From: an uncultured Bacteroidales bacterium | GTDB lineage: Bacteria > Bacteroidota > Bacteroidia > Bacteroidales > P3 | Assembly (NCBI GenBank): GCA_900316235.1 | Contig: ONCC01000025.1 | Span: 1-64,000, forward strand | Length of the DNA stretch: 64,000 bases | Direction of reading: 5' to 3' | Shown here: in pieces, positions 1 through 8,200 of the stretch | Position numbering within the stretch: position 1 is the stretch's first letter | Layout of the letters: each line of letters begins with the position of its first letter | The notes under the pieces: model-generated | Seen by the model: only the letters and a program-made list of their open reading frames with translations | What the model was told of the DNA's origin: nothing | Database searches by the model: none | Position numbers and translations under genes: made by a program

Positions 1-1
1 C

Positions 2-193
2 GACGCCGCCAAGAGCCAGCAGTATGCCGCCAAGATGCAGGAAGAAGGCATCTTCGTCACCGGCTTCTACTATCCCGTCGTCCCGAAGGGCCAGGCCCGT
101 ATCCGCGTTCAGATCAGCGCCGCCCACGAGCACGAGCACCTCGACAAGTGCATCGAGGCCTTCAAGAAAGTCCGTGCCGAAATCGAGAAATAA
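2..193 (+). CDS. kbl: Glycine C-acetyltransferase (2-amino-3-ketobutyrate CoA ligase), C-terminal end only
   Basis: The window opens inside this gene; 63 codons and a TAA stop are visible. The tail contains the stretch GFYYPVVPKGQARIRVQISA followed by AHEHEHLD, which matches the end of the fold-type I PLP enzymes of the alpha-oxoamine synthase family, closest to Kbl. Kbl joins 2-amino-3-ketobutyrate, from threonine dehydrogenase, with CoA to give glycine and acetyl-CoA in the cytoplasm. The PLP lysine and most of the fold lie outside the window. A strong hairpin terminator follows the stop, so the gene ends its transcript. The family call is good; separating Kbl from serine palmitoyltransferase-like paralogues would need the upstream part. 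Confidence 0.85.
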   Translation, partial: DAAKSQQYAAKMQEEGIFVTGFYYPVVPKGQARIRVQISAAHEHEHLDKCIEAFKKVRAEIEK

Positions 194-218
194 TTAACAC
201 TCGCACAATAGCAGAAAG

Positions 219-243
219 GGCACCCAACCGGGTGCCTTTTTTT
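219..243 (+). terminator. Intrinsic terminator of kbl
   Basis: A 7-bp stem GGCACCC/GGGTGCC with a four-base loop AACC is followed directly by a run of seven T. It begins 26 bases after the kbl stop codon and has the classical rho-independent form. Confidence 0.9.
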
Positions 244-257
244 ACCCCTATAGCTAC

Positions 258-285
258 TATATATTCTTCTAAAGAAGAATATATA
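258..285. repeat. Perfect AT-rich inverted repeat
   Basis: Thirteen bases (TATATATTCTTCT) are followed after AA by their exact reverse complement. It lies in the 395-base gene-free stretch between kbl and the DUF6266 gene and could be a cruciform, a protein site or a second terminator-like hairpin. No function is assigned. Confidence 0.6.
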
Positions 286-431
286 AATCAGCAAGTTATA
301 GTTGGCGGCAACTACCCCGACTAACACATAAAAAACAGATGATGAGAATTATGAGGAAGATGAGTAATCGATGCATAGCGCAAGCCACTCATTAACATTT
401 CCATTCCTTAGCAACCCTGCGGGAATATATA

Positions 432-454
432 TTATTATCTCTTCGAGATAATAA
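432..454. repeat. Second AT-rich inverted repeat
   Basis: Arms TTATTATCTC and GAGATAATAA form a perfect 10-bp stem around TTC. It is unrelated in sequence to the inverted repeat at 258-285 but lies in the same non-coding stretch. I see no open reading frame of note between 194 and 588. Confidence 0.55.
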
Positions 455-490
455 GCCCCATGATTTTACGTTATATTGAAGAATCTAGGA

Positions 491-534
491 TAATTCTAGG
501 GAAACTCTAGGGTAATTCTAGGGTAAATATAGGG
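491..534. repeat. Four tandem 11-bp units ending in TAGGG
   Basis: Four consecutive 11-mers (TAATTCTAGGG, AAACTCTAGGG, TAATTCTAGGG, TAAATATAGGG), preceded by the related GAATCTAGGA at 481-490. The array ends 54 bases before the DUF6266 start. An 11-bp period is close to one helical turn, so the same face of the DNA is presented each time; this could be an iteron-like binding array or simple slippage. Confidence 0.75.
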
Positions 535-588
535 ACACCCCATGATAACAAGCATATAACAAGGTAATAACTAGCACACAACAAGCCT

Positions 589-1293
589 ATGTCAAAGATT
601 GATTCTAATGGATTGGAGCACGGCAAGCGTGGCAACAATATATATGTGGGGCTCAACAACCAGCAGGTCAAGAAACGCCTATACCGCCCAACCAATCCAC
701 GCACACCTGCGCAGCAGAGACATCGAGCCAAGCTGGCATTTGCCAACCGCCTCTCGGCCCATTTATCCGAAGCCGTCAACCTCGGCTTCGCCCGTGTCGC
801 CGAAGAGACCAAGGGCCTGACACCTCGCAACGCCTTCGTCAAAGCCAACTGGGACAACGGTGCTATGCGCTGGAATGAGGAGACTTCCCTGTGGGAGCTC
901 TGCCCCGAGCAACTGCTGCTGGCTCAGGGGCCGCGCCATATCCCTGCCGGCATAACTGCCGAACTCGACGGCAACCTCCTGCGCATCACCTGCCCTGACG
1001 CAGGACTTTATGATATGTATGCCGTACCCGACGACCAACTCCTCGTGGCCGTCTATCTGCCCGACCTTCCCGCGATGAGTCTCTATCGCGGCCCCATGCG
1101 TGACAACTGTTCCCAATGCACCTTCGAGCTTTCCACGGAGATGTGCGCCTCCGGTTCCCAGATGCATGTCTATGCCTGGTTCTGCGCCACCTGCTTCCAT
1201 CGCGCCACCGCCACCAAATCCCAAGTCCGCCCCGACCAATCCAGCCCCAGCCGCCACCTCGGCACATTCCATATTCCTACATCCATACACTAA
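589..1293 (+). CDS. DUF6266 family protein
   Basis: A 234-residue protein of unknown function. Residues about 35-60 carry the family signature NPRTPAQQRHRAKLAFANRL, which marks DUF6266, a family common and often multi-copy in Bacteroidales. The usual N-terminal glycine-rich segment is degenerate here (HGKRGNNIYVG). There is no signal peptide or membrane segment; the C-terminal third is rich in Cys, Thr, Ser and Pro. The gene stands alone behind an array of 11-bp repeats, and a truncated relative lies at 38031. High GC compared with the flanking non-coding DNA and a normal length suggest an intact gene. Its role is not known; repeated copies next to short tandem repeats hint at a surface or phage-related function, but that is only a guess. 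Confidence 0.7.
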   Translation: MSKIDSNGLEHGKRGNNIYVGLNNQQVKKRLYRPTNPRTPAQQRHRAKLAFANRLSAHLSEAVNLGFARVAEETKGLTPRNAFVKANWDNGAMRWNEETSLWELCPEQLLLAQGPRHIPAGITAELDGNLLRITCPDAGLYDMYAVPDDQLLVAVYLPDLPAMSLYRGPMRDNCSQCTFELSTEMCASGSQMHVYAWFCATCFHRATATKSQVRPDQSSPSRHLGTFHIPTSIH

Positions 1294-1351
1294 CACGCTA
1301 ACACATTTACATATTAACGCATTCAATAATATTTTGCCAATTCGGAAATTA

Positions 1352-1389
1352 TTCGTATATTTTGCACTCGATTTTGATTGAAAATCGAG
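1352..1389 (+). promoter_or_regulatory. Promoter-like box and hairpin left from a deleted ATPase gene
   Basis: A TATATTTTGCA box, close to the Bacteroidota -7 consensus, runs straight into a hairpin with arms CTCGATTTT and AAAATCGAG around GATTG (1367-1389). The following ATG at 1410 gives only five codons before TAA. Since the C-terminal end of a DUF4143 ATPase resumes at 1428, I read this as the regulatory region of that gene, left after an internal deletion. Confidence 0.4.
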
Positions 1390-1427
1390 TTTAGAAAACA
1401 ATATTTTAAATGAAATTCACGCAGTAA

Positions 1428-1715
1428 TACAGTCATCATGTTACCGCGTATTCTCAACTTATCCAACGCAACTGGCACACCTACACAGGCATCGAGGTGG
1501 ATGCTGTCATTGGCGATGCCAGAGTGGCGATAGAGATCAAGTCAGCGGAAGAAATCCAACGACGTCACCTCAAAGGTCTCAAAGCCTTTGCCGACGAATA
1601 CCCCGAAAGCCGACGGATAGTGGTATCTCTCGACAAACTCAGCCGAACCATCGACGGCATAGAATGCCTCTATGTCCTTGGCTTCTTCAAAACGTTATGG
1701 AACAAAGGATTATAA
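1428..1715 (+). pseudogene. C-terminal remnant of an AAA ATPase with DUF4143 domain
   Basis: An open frame without a proper start encodes a stretch typical of the end of DUF4143: the sequence NWHTYTGIEVDAVI, then VAIEIKSAEEIQRRHLKGL and a final VVSLD segment. In intact genes this end follows an N-terminal P-loop ATPase of about 300 residues, which is missing here; the frame opens only after the stop at 1425-1427. DUF4143 ATPases are widespread in Bacteroidota as possible toxin or defence components. The remnant, together with the promoter-like hairpin just upstream, indicates an internal deletion. Confidence 0.65.
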
Positions 1716-1717
1716 AA

Positions 1718-1768
1718 TCCACAAATTCCCACATTCCCACATTCCCACATTAAAAAAGCATTCCCACA
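1718..1768. repeat. Low-complexity CACATTCC minisatellite
   Basis: Near-perfect reiteration of ACATTCCC, then ACATTAAAAAAGCATTCCC. The segment CATTAAAAAAGCATTCCC returns at about 1928-1946, on the other side of the 73-bp repeat, so the flanks of that repeat are duplicated too. Similar CACATTTACA/GCATT-type tracts occur at 1290-1325 and in reverse orientation at 16720-16975. Confidence 0.65.
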
Positions 1769-1769
1769 C

Positions 1770-1911
1770 TCTGCCTGGCTCCATCGGAGACACGGCCTGC
1801 GACGCTAGCACGACAATGTGCAAAGGGCTGGAGCAAACACATTCTGCCTGGCTCCATCGGAGACACGGCCTGCGACGTTAGCGCGGCCAAGTGCAGAGGG
1901 CTGGAGCAAAC
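1770..1911. repeat. Two direct copies of a 69-bp repeat, 73-bp period
   Basis: Copies at 1770-1838 and 1843-1911 both begin TCTGCCTGGCTCCATCGGAG and end GGGCTGGAGCAAAC, differing at a handful of positions in the middle. No reading frame is maintained in a recognisable product. The region 1912-2332 that follows holds another short minisatellite to about 1950, then AT-rich DNA with no gene that I can support, and finally the BREX promoter. Confidence 0.8.
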
Positions 1912-2128
1912 GCAATAACGCATTCACGCATTAAAAAAGCATTCCCGCATTCTTTCTCCCTTCTATATGCCTTCTTCGTGCCTTCTTTGAAAAGCCACTA
2001 TTATTTTGAAAATCAGCACGTTGTTCTTGCACCAACAAAAGCGCTTCATTTCGCTGTAAATCAGCATAGTACCCATTTGTTTAACTACAACATCTACCCT
2101 CCCGCACGCGCGTTGCGCGAATATATTT

Positions 2129-2157
2129 TACTGTTTTAAATATTTTTCGTATCTTTG
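2129..2157 (+). promoter_or_regulatory. Bacteroidota-type promoter of the BREX operon
   Basis: TATCTTTG at 2150-2157 fits the -7 consensus TAnnTTTG exactly, with an AT-rich tract (TTTTA, about 2125-2129) at the -33 distance. It lies about 175 bases upstream of the first codon of brxP, and no other good promoter is seen before brxC, so it probably drives the whole operon. Confidence 0.55.
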
Positions 2158-2332
2158 CAAAATTATTGTGCGTATACACACACGCGTATATGCGCATAAA
2201 GTATAACAGAAAGGTATTGCGTTATCGTCTTGTGACACATGACATAAAGCACATAAGTCTCATGCCTTTCTTATTGTTGAATTTGTCCGTGGGAGGCTTG
2301 CGGAATGAAAATAAGACGACCACTGAAACAAC

Positions 2333-4810
2333 GTGTACAAAGTTGTTTGGGACAAAGATATAAACGGGGTGTTGTTGCAGAGCCTCGTGACCAGAGAGAC
2401 CCTCGGGGTGTCGCCGCGTCCGGTGTTCTTCGAGGAGTTGGATCTGCTGGGACTTGACAAGCTTGGGTGGAAGTACCCTCGCTGTCAGGAACCGCTGATG
2501 TGGGCGTGCAACAAGCAATATTTCTACTGCGGCCAGTTGCTTTTCGAAGCGAAGGGGGCCAATATCTACGATGCTGCTACGGTGGTTCCTGCCGAAGGTG
2601 TGAAGCCGATGTCGCTGAAGCCGGCGAACATGAAGAAAATGTTGGAGCGCAACCGCGAGGCGATGTTCCTGCTGGAAAGCGAAGCCATCGAGTTTATCCG
2701 CGACACTTATGAGACCTACACCCGTGCCAGTCGTGCTGTGGAGGCCAATGTGATTGACTATGAAGAGTTGGCCGCCCGTCAGCAGAAGAAGACGAAGCAG
2801 AAGATGGCTGTGGTGAAGGAGGATTGCGACAGTTTCGACATTATGCCTGCCGACGAAGCCGAGTTGAAGGGCAAGAAGGTGTTGCACACCACCAAGGTGG
2901 ACATCTTCCTCGCCTCGTTCAGTGGAGGCAAAGACTCGCAGGTGGTGTTAGACCTCTGCACGAGGGCGCTGCCTCCGAGTGCTTTCCAGGTCATCTATAG
3001 CGACACCGGCTATGAGTTGCCTTCGTCGCTTACGTTGTACGAGCAGGTGAAGGAGCATTATGGCAAGCTCTATCCCGACCTCAAGTTCAGTACTGCCCGT
3101 AACCACGAGCAGGTGCTGAACTACTGGGACAAGATTGGTACTCCCAGCGATACACACCGTTGGTGTTGCTCAATAATGAAAACTGCCCCTCTTTACAACA
3201 CCTTCAAGCAACATAACACTAATCAGCAAAATCGAATTCTCACATTCGATGGTGTACGTTCAGAAGAAAGCCAAAAGAGGTCTGGGTATCAGAGAATCGG
3301 TAAAGGAAAGCATATTGGAATATACAATGCTCATCCAATATTAGATTGGAACACAACGGAAATAATGCTTTATCTGTTCAAACAGAGTTTGCATATTAAC
3401 CAGTCTTACCGAGACGGGAAGGCAAGAGTTGGATGCATAATATGCCCATTCTCTACTGCATGGGATGATATGATAGTGCAAAAGACCTATCCCAAAGAAT
3501 TAGAACCTTTTGTTGAAAGGATTGAAAAATGGGCAAAATCGAGTGGGATAAAAGATACTACAGATTTTCTAAAAGACCGAAGATGGAAGTTGAAAATTCT
3601 TGGCAACAAAGTCAAGCCTCATGTTGAACTGGTTCAGAAAGGACAGACACTCTCGGCGACCATTTCTCATCCATCAACACCTCTTCAAACTTGGATTCAA
3701 ACAATAGGTGACGTTTCGATGAATGGTGGTGTTGGAGAACTAAGGTTTGAAGGGAAGGTCTATTCTTTCAAGATAATCCAAGATAAAAGGGACGTCCTTG
3801 ATTTCACAATAGACATCGCAAATAACACAAAATTACTCTACTTCATAAAGAGAGCAATAAACAAAAGTGCATATTGTGTTAAATGTGAAGTCTGTACAGC
3901 AGAATGCCCAACAGGCGCTTTAGACATTTTGTCGGACAATATTATAAACAAAGACTTATGCATCAAATGTCATAAGTGTTTGGAATTTCACGAGCAGGGT
4001 TGTATAGCCGCTGACTCAGTTAGAATGGTAAATTTTGTAACAAAGAAAATGAACGCAAAATTAGCTGCTTACAAAAAGTTTGGTTTACGTGAAGAATGGG
4101 TTAGTGAGTATTTTGCATCCCCGGAGGATTTCTGGGATGCCAATTATCTTGGTACTGCAATGGTAGATAGTGCCAAACGGTGGTTCAAAGATGCTGGTGT
4201 TATTGATGACAAGAATAATATTACAGCATTTGGTCAGTTACTCCATGAATTATATATGGATAACCCCGATTTGGTATGGGAACTATTATTGATAGGGCTG
4301 TCGTATAACTCATTTATTGTAAACTGGTTCGTCAATCATGTAAGTCTAAATCAGCGGTATGACAGAAAAATGCTATTAGACGAACTGATAGAAATCCCTC
4401 TTGAAGCATCAAATACCACCAGAGATAATGCGCTAATTGCAATAATGGACATGTTCGACAAATCCCCATTAGGAGAGACAATGGGATTGGCAATTCCGGA
4501 GGACAAAATATATATCCGAAAGGAATACGGGGATTCGAGTAATGCCGCAATTGCGTATTGCATTTATCGTTTTGCGGACAATCTTGGTGTAAAAACATTA
4601 CGTGTTTCTGACTTTTATAGTGGTGAATGCGAAAATGGACCTTTACAAATACTAGGAGTCACAAAAAGTAAATTTGAAAAGGCTCTTCGGGAGATTAACT
4701 CAAGTTCAAATCGAGTATTGATAGCAGAGTTATCTATGGGACTTGATCATATTACATTACGTGACGATATCAGTTCAGAAAATGTTATTCAAATCATGCT
4801 TGGTTTATGA
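2333..4810 (+). CDS. brxP: BREX type 4 protein BrxP: PAPS-reductase-like domain with ferredoxin-type clusters
   Basis: 825 residues. An N-terminal region conserved in the family (PVFFEEL at 31-37, PLMWAC at 54-59) precedes an ATP-pyrophosphatase domain with the PP-loop SFSGGKDS at 195-202, the conserved RWCCSIMKTAP at 276-286 and a C-x2-C pair at 368/371. Cysteines 515, 518, 521, 525 and 543, 546, 549, 557 form two 4Fe-4S ferredoxin-type motifs. The domain is related to PAPS reductase and to DndC, which activates DNA for phosphorothioation. The gene heads a brxP-brxC-pglZ-brxL series that defines type 4 BREX. The start is GTG, close after an in-frame stop at 2324, with no clear ribosome-binding site. 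Composition changes sharply near codon 281: 35 of 60 bases are G or C at 2941-3000 against 17 of 60 at 4201-4260, suggesting a recombination joint within the gene. Confidence 0.85.
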   Translation: MYKVVWDKDINGVLLQSLVTRETLGVSPRPVFFEELDLLGLDKLGWKYPRCQEPLMWACNKQYFYCGQLLFEAKGANIYDAATVVPAEGVKPMSLKPANMKKMLERNREAMFLLESEAIEFIRDTYETYTRASRAVEANVIDYEELAARQQKKTKQKMAVVKEDCDSFDIMPADEAELKGKKVLHTTKVDIFLASFSGGKDSQVVLDLCTRALPPSAFQVIYSDTGYELPSSLTLYEQVKEHYGKLYPDLKFSTARNHEQVLNYWDKIGTPSDTHRWCCSIMKTAPLYNTFKQHNTNQQNRILTFDGVRSEESQKRSGYQRIGKGKHIGIYNAHPILDWNTTEIMLYLFKQSLHINQSYRDGKARVGCIICPFSTAWDDMIVQKTYPKELEPFVERIEKWAKSSGIKDTTDFLKDRRWKLKILGNKVKPHVELVQKGQTLSATISHPSTPLQTWIQTIGDVSMNGGVGELRFEGKVYSFKIIQDKRDVLDFTIDIANNTKLLYFIKRAINKSAYCVKCEVCTAECPTGALDILSDNIINKDLCIKCHKCLEFHEQGCIAADSVRMVNFVTKKMNAKLAAYKKFGLREEWVSEYFASPEDFWDANYLGTAMVDSAKRWFKDAGVIDDKNNITAFGQLLHELYMDNPDLVWELLLIGLSYNSFIVNWFVNHVSLNQRYDRKMLLDELIEIPLEASNTTRDNALIAIMDMFDKSPLGETMGLAIPEDKIYIRKEYGDSSNAAIAYCIYRFADNLGVKTLRVSDFYSGECENGPLQILGVTKSKFEKALREINSSSNRVLIAELSMGLDHITLRDDISSENVIQIMLGL

Positions 4811-5244
4811 ATGACTTGTTGTTCAGTTTCTACAAGACGGCATTCCTCTCGATTGTCAGAGGCAATCATCGTGGTGTAGTTATCAATGCAAAGCCATTGT
4901 ACTATATCACAATCATTGACCTGATTGACAAAGGAGAAGAAGTACTAAACAATAAAATACCATTCTCTGAGATTCTGAACGAAGCATACTTAAGCATTTG
5001 CAAAGAATATCAACCAGATATTGTTCCCACACCCCTCTTCAAACCTTACTATTACTCAAAAAACGAGCATTTTTACCATCTGAAATTCAAGCAAAAGCCA
5101 CCTAACATTGGGCCTTCTGCAAAGTTCATTCGTGATAATATCGAGTATGCTTACCTGGATAATGCATTATGGGACCTACTACAAGTGCCTGAAGTACGGC
5201 AGCAGCTGCGTGAGGCTCTGGTGACACACTTCCTTACACGATAG
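4807..5244 (+). CDS. Small protein resembling the ScoMcrA-type DNA sulphur-binding domain
   Basis: 145 residues, start ATG overlapping the brxP stop (ATGA), so translationally coupled. The pattern AKPLYYITIIDLIDKG, then NKIPFSEI, FYHLK, and the end AYLDNALWDLLQVPEVRQQL followed by LREAL..HF is that of the N-terminal domain of McrA-type HNH endonucleases, the domain which in ScoMcrA binds phosphorothioate DNA. No HNH or other nuclease motif is present, so if the assignment holds this is a stand-alone reader or adaptor. Its place between a DndC-like BrxP and BrxC fits recognition of sulphur-modified DNA. The first two-thirds are AT-rich like the end of brxP; the last 30 codons are GC-richer like brxC. 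The family call rests on pattern memory and should be checked by profile or structure comparison. Confidence 0.6.
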   Translation: MNDLLFSFYKTAFLSIVRGNHRGVVINAKPLYYITIIDLIDKGEEVLNNKIPFSEILNEAYLSICKEYQPDIVPTPLFKPYYYSKNEHFYHLKFKQKPPNIGPSAKFIRDNIEYAYLDNALWDLLQVPEVRQQLREALVTHFLTR

Positions 5245-5282
5245 AGAAAAACAAATTGATTCGATAATAACAACCACAAGAT

Positions 5283-8200
5283 ATGGCAATAAAAACCTAC
5301 TGGGATGCGGTACAAATCCGCGAAGGAAAGCCCGCCTACAATATTGAAATGGAAGAGGCCGGCAACTGGGAGAGTTTCCTGCCTAATCAACAATTTAACG
5401 AGATTCTGCTCAAGGCCATCGGCTCTGTGCGGAACAACGATATGGACAAACACCGCTCACTGTGGATTGAGGGTACCTATGGTACGGGCAAGAGCCATGC
5501 TGGCGCGGTGCTGAAACATCTGCTTTGCGACAATGTGGAGGAGATACGCCAATGGGTGGACGAGGAATATCGCGACACGCAGTACGACCTGCTACGCAAG
5601 CAAATCTATGGGCTTCGCGAGAAAAAACGCCTGATGCCTGTCACCTTGGTAGGACAATGTGGTATCTCGAATAAAGAGGATCTTGCGCTGGTGCTACAGA
5701 CGCGCATCCAGAAGGCTTTGCAAGCCAATGGCATCGAACTGGATATTCGCACCGACTACGACAACTATATCCAGCACATAGAACATAACGCCAGTTTCTG
5801 GGATTTGACCATTGCTGCCGACGGAGAGCTACGTTCCATAGCTCCCGACCGCAAAAGGCTGGTGAAGCTGCTACGGGATTACGACGGCGCAACATTGAGG
5901 ACGGCAAAGGATGCCTGTCGCCGACAGGGGCTTAGTGTGCGTTTGCGTCAGGAGAACCTCAACCGCTGGTTCTTTGAAGTACAGAACCTGCTGCGCGAGA
6001 AGACCGCCTATAACGGCCTTCTGGTAGTGTGGGATGAGTTTACCGATGTGGTGAAATCCGAACTTGGAATATCCATTCTGGTAGAGCTGCAGCTATTGGC
6101 AGAGGAAGCCATGAATGCTGAAAACGACAGCTACTTTCTTTTTATCTCCCATCCGTCGGCACTCGACCGCCTTAGTGCACAGGAACGCACAAAGACCATT
6201 GGGCGCTACCATTATCTGCACTACAATATGGAGCCGGTGTCGGCTTTCAAGATAATGAGCCGCAAGTTCCGTCAGATAGTTCCTCTAAGCGAGGTGACTG
6301 CATCGGCAACATTCTATTTCGAGGCGAAAGACCTCTACACGCAGTTGGCTCAAACAAGCAACCAACCGGCAGAAACAGAAAAAGACCTCAAGAATCTTTT
6401 CCCGTTGCACCCAGCCACCGCCAACTTGGCTACCTACTACGCCCGTGAGGTGGGTTCGAGCAGCCGTTCTGTGTTCGACTTCCTGGCCAGCGACCCAGTA
6501 CGAGAGTTTCTGAATGATCCCAAAGTATTCAAACAGGGAGAAACCATCACGGTGGATTACCTGTGGGATTACATCATGCCCGAGATGCAGCAGAACGTAA
6601 GCAAGTTCGGTGTGGTGAACGAAAGATACAACTCATACCAGAAAACGGTGGAGCATCAGGGAGATGCTACCATTCGAGTGTTTAAGGGTATATTGCTGCT
6701 AAATGCTTTCAACAATATAGCCAATACCGAAACAGTCACTCCGAGCGAAGAGAACATTGCCAATTTGTTCTTGGGTACCACCGTCGAACCTCAGCTGAAC
6801 GATATTCTCGGATGGCTGAACGAAGCAGGTGTTATCCAGCGTTCACCGGCTGGGTTGTACGAGATACGTTTCTCGGCATTGCCGCTGGGTGAGGTGAACG
6901 ACATCAAGCAAAACCTCAAACTGACAGAGTTCAGATACACCTACAACATACTTCGTGCTTTCAATATTGCCCGCACGGTTATTGATAAGAAATTAGCCAA
7001 TGTCGCACGTCCATATTGGCTTGAGTTTTTCTCGTTGGATTCCAATGAATATACACTCTTGGGAAGTGTGGAACGTGCAGCGAAAAAGGTTCAGGGGTAT
7101 GAATTGATGTTGGCTATGTTCTTCGCCCGCAATGCCGACGAACTGATAGAACTGCGACAGATAGCAGAAAAGGCTTCGAAAGACGAAGACGGGAAATACA
7201 ATGACGTTGTATTCTTGGTGATGGATAAGACTTTGGGTGATGGCGAATACGAACGATTCATAGAATATCAAGCCAACGCCCAATGCGCCCAACGGCATGG
7301 TTTTGCCGACCAAATGAAATCGCATACCGATAACGCCGAACAGATGGTGAAAGAATGGGTGGAGAGTGCAATGAGAGGAATTGCATACATCTCTATAGGC
7401 GGCAAACAAATGAGCACATCGGAAACGCTCAGTATAGATGCTGGAAGAATCACCTCATTCATCAATAGCAGCATCGCCCCGATGATTTTCCCCGCAGGTC
7501 CCGAGGGATTGGAACTGATACGCCTGAAATCTTCCACCACCTACTGGAAGAAGCAGTTTGTAAAAGCCACTGTGGAAGCCGTACTGCAATTCAATACGAA
7601 GCAGGAGGTCTGTGACCGCTGCAAAGGTCCGGCGATGCATATGAACTTCCTGCTACAGGACAGCGTGGACGAGAACCTGCAATTCAAGGACGATGTCGAC
7701 CCCAACCATCCGTTGGTAAAGATCTGTAAGTTTGTGAAGAGCAAGATTGACCATGCGGACAAGTCGGCCAACTTCAACCTCTCATATCATTTGGAGGCAT
7801 TGACCAAGCCACCCTACGGATTGTTCCCCTCGCATGCGGGTATGGGAATGGTAGCTTTTGCGTTGCGTCCCTATATTGGTAAGATATTTGACCTCAACGG
7901 AAAGCCCCGTACGGCCAAGCATCTGGTGGATGATGTGGCGGAACTGTTCAAAGTGTGGGACGGTGGTGGAAACCGCAACAAACTTGAGTTCAAGTTCCAA
8001 ACCAAAGAGGAAGGTCAGCTTGCAAAGCAATTCATTAATCTGTTTAAGCTCAATACGCTGAAAGACTACCACGACGTGAGCAGCTTGACCGATGCCCGCT
8101 GGGCACTTACACATGCCTATTTGAAAGAGAAGGGTGCGCCTCTATGGGGATTGAAATACTGCAAAGCAATGCCCAACAATGCAATGCGCAACAGCTTGTG

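Noticed and set aside
5641-5907. Minus-strand frame inside brxC
   Set aside because: Shadow of a conserved P-loop ATPase gene.
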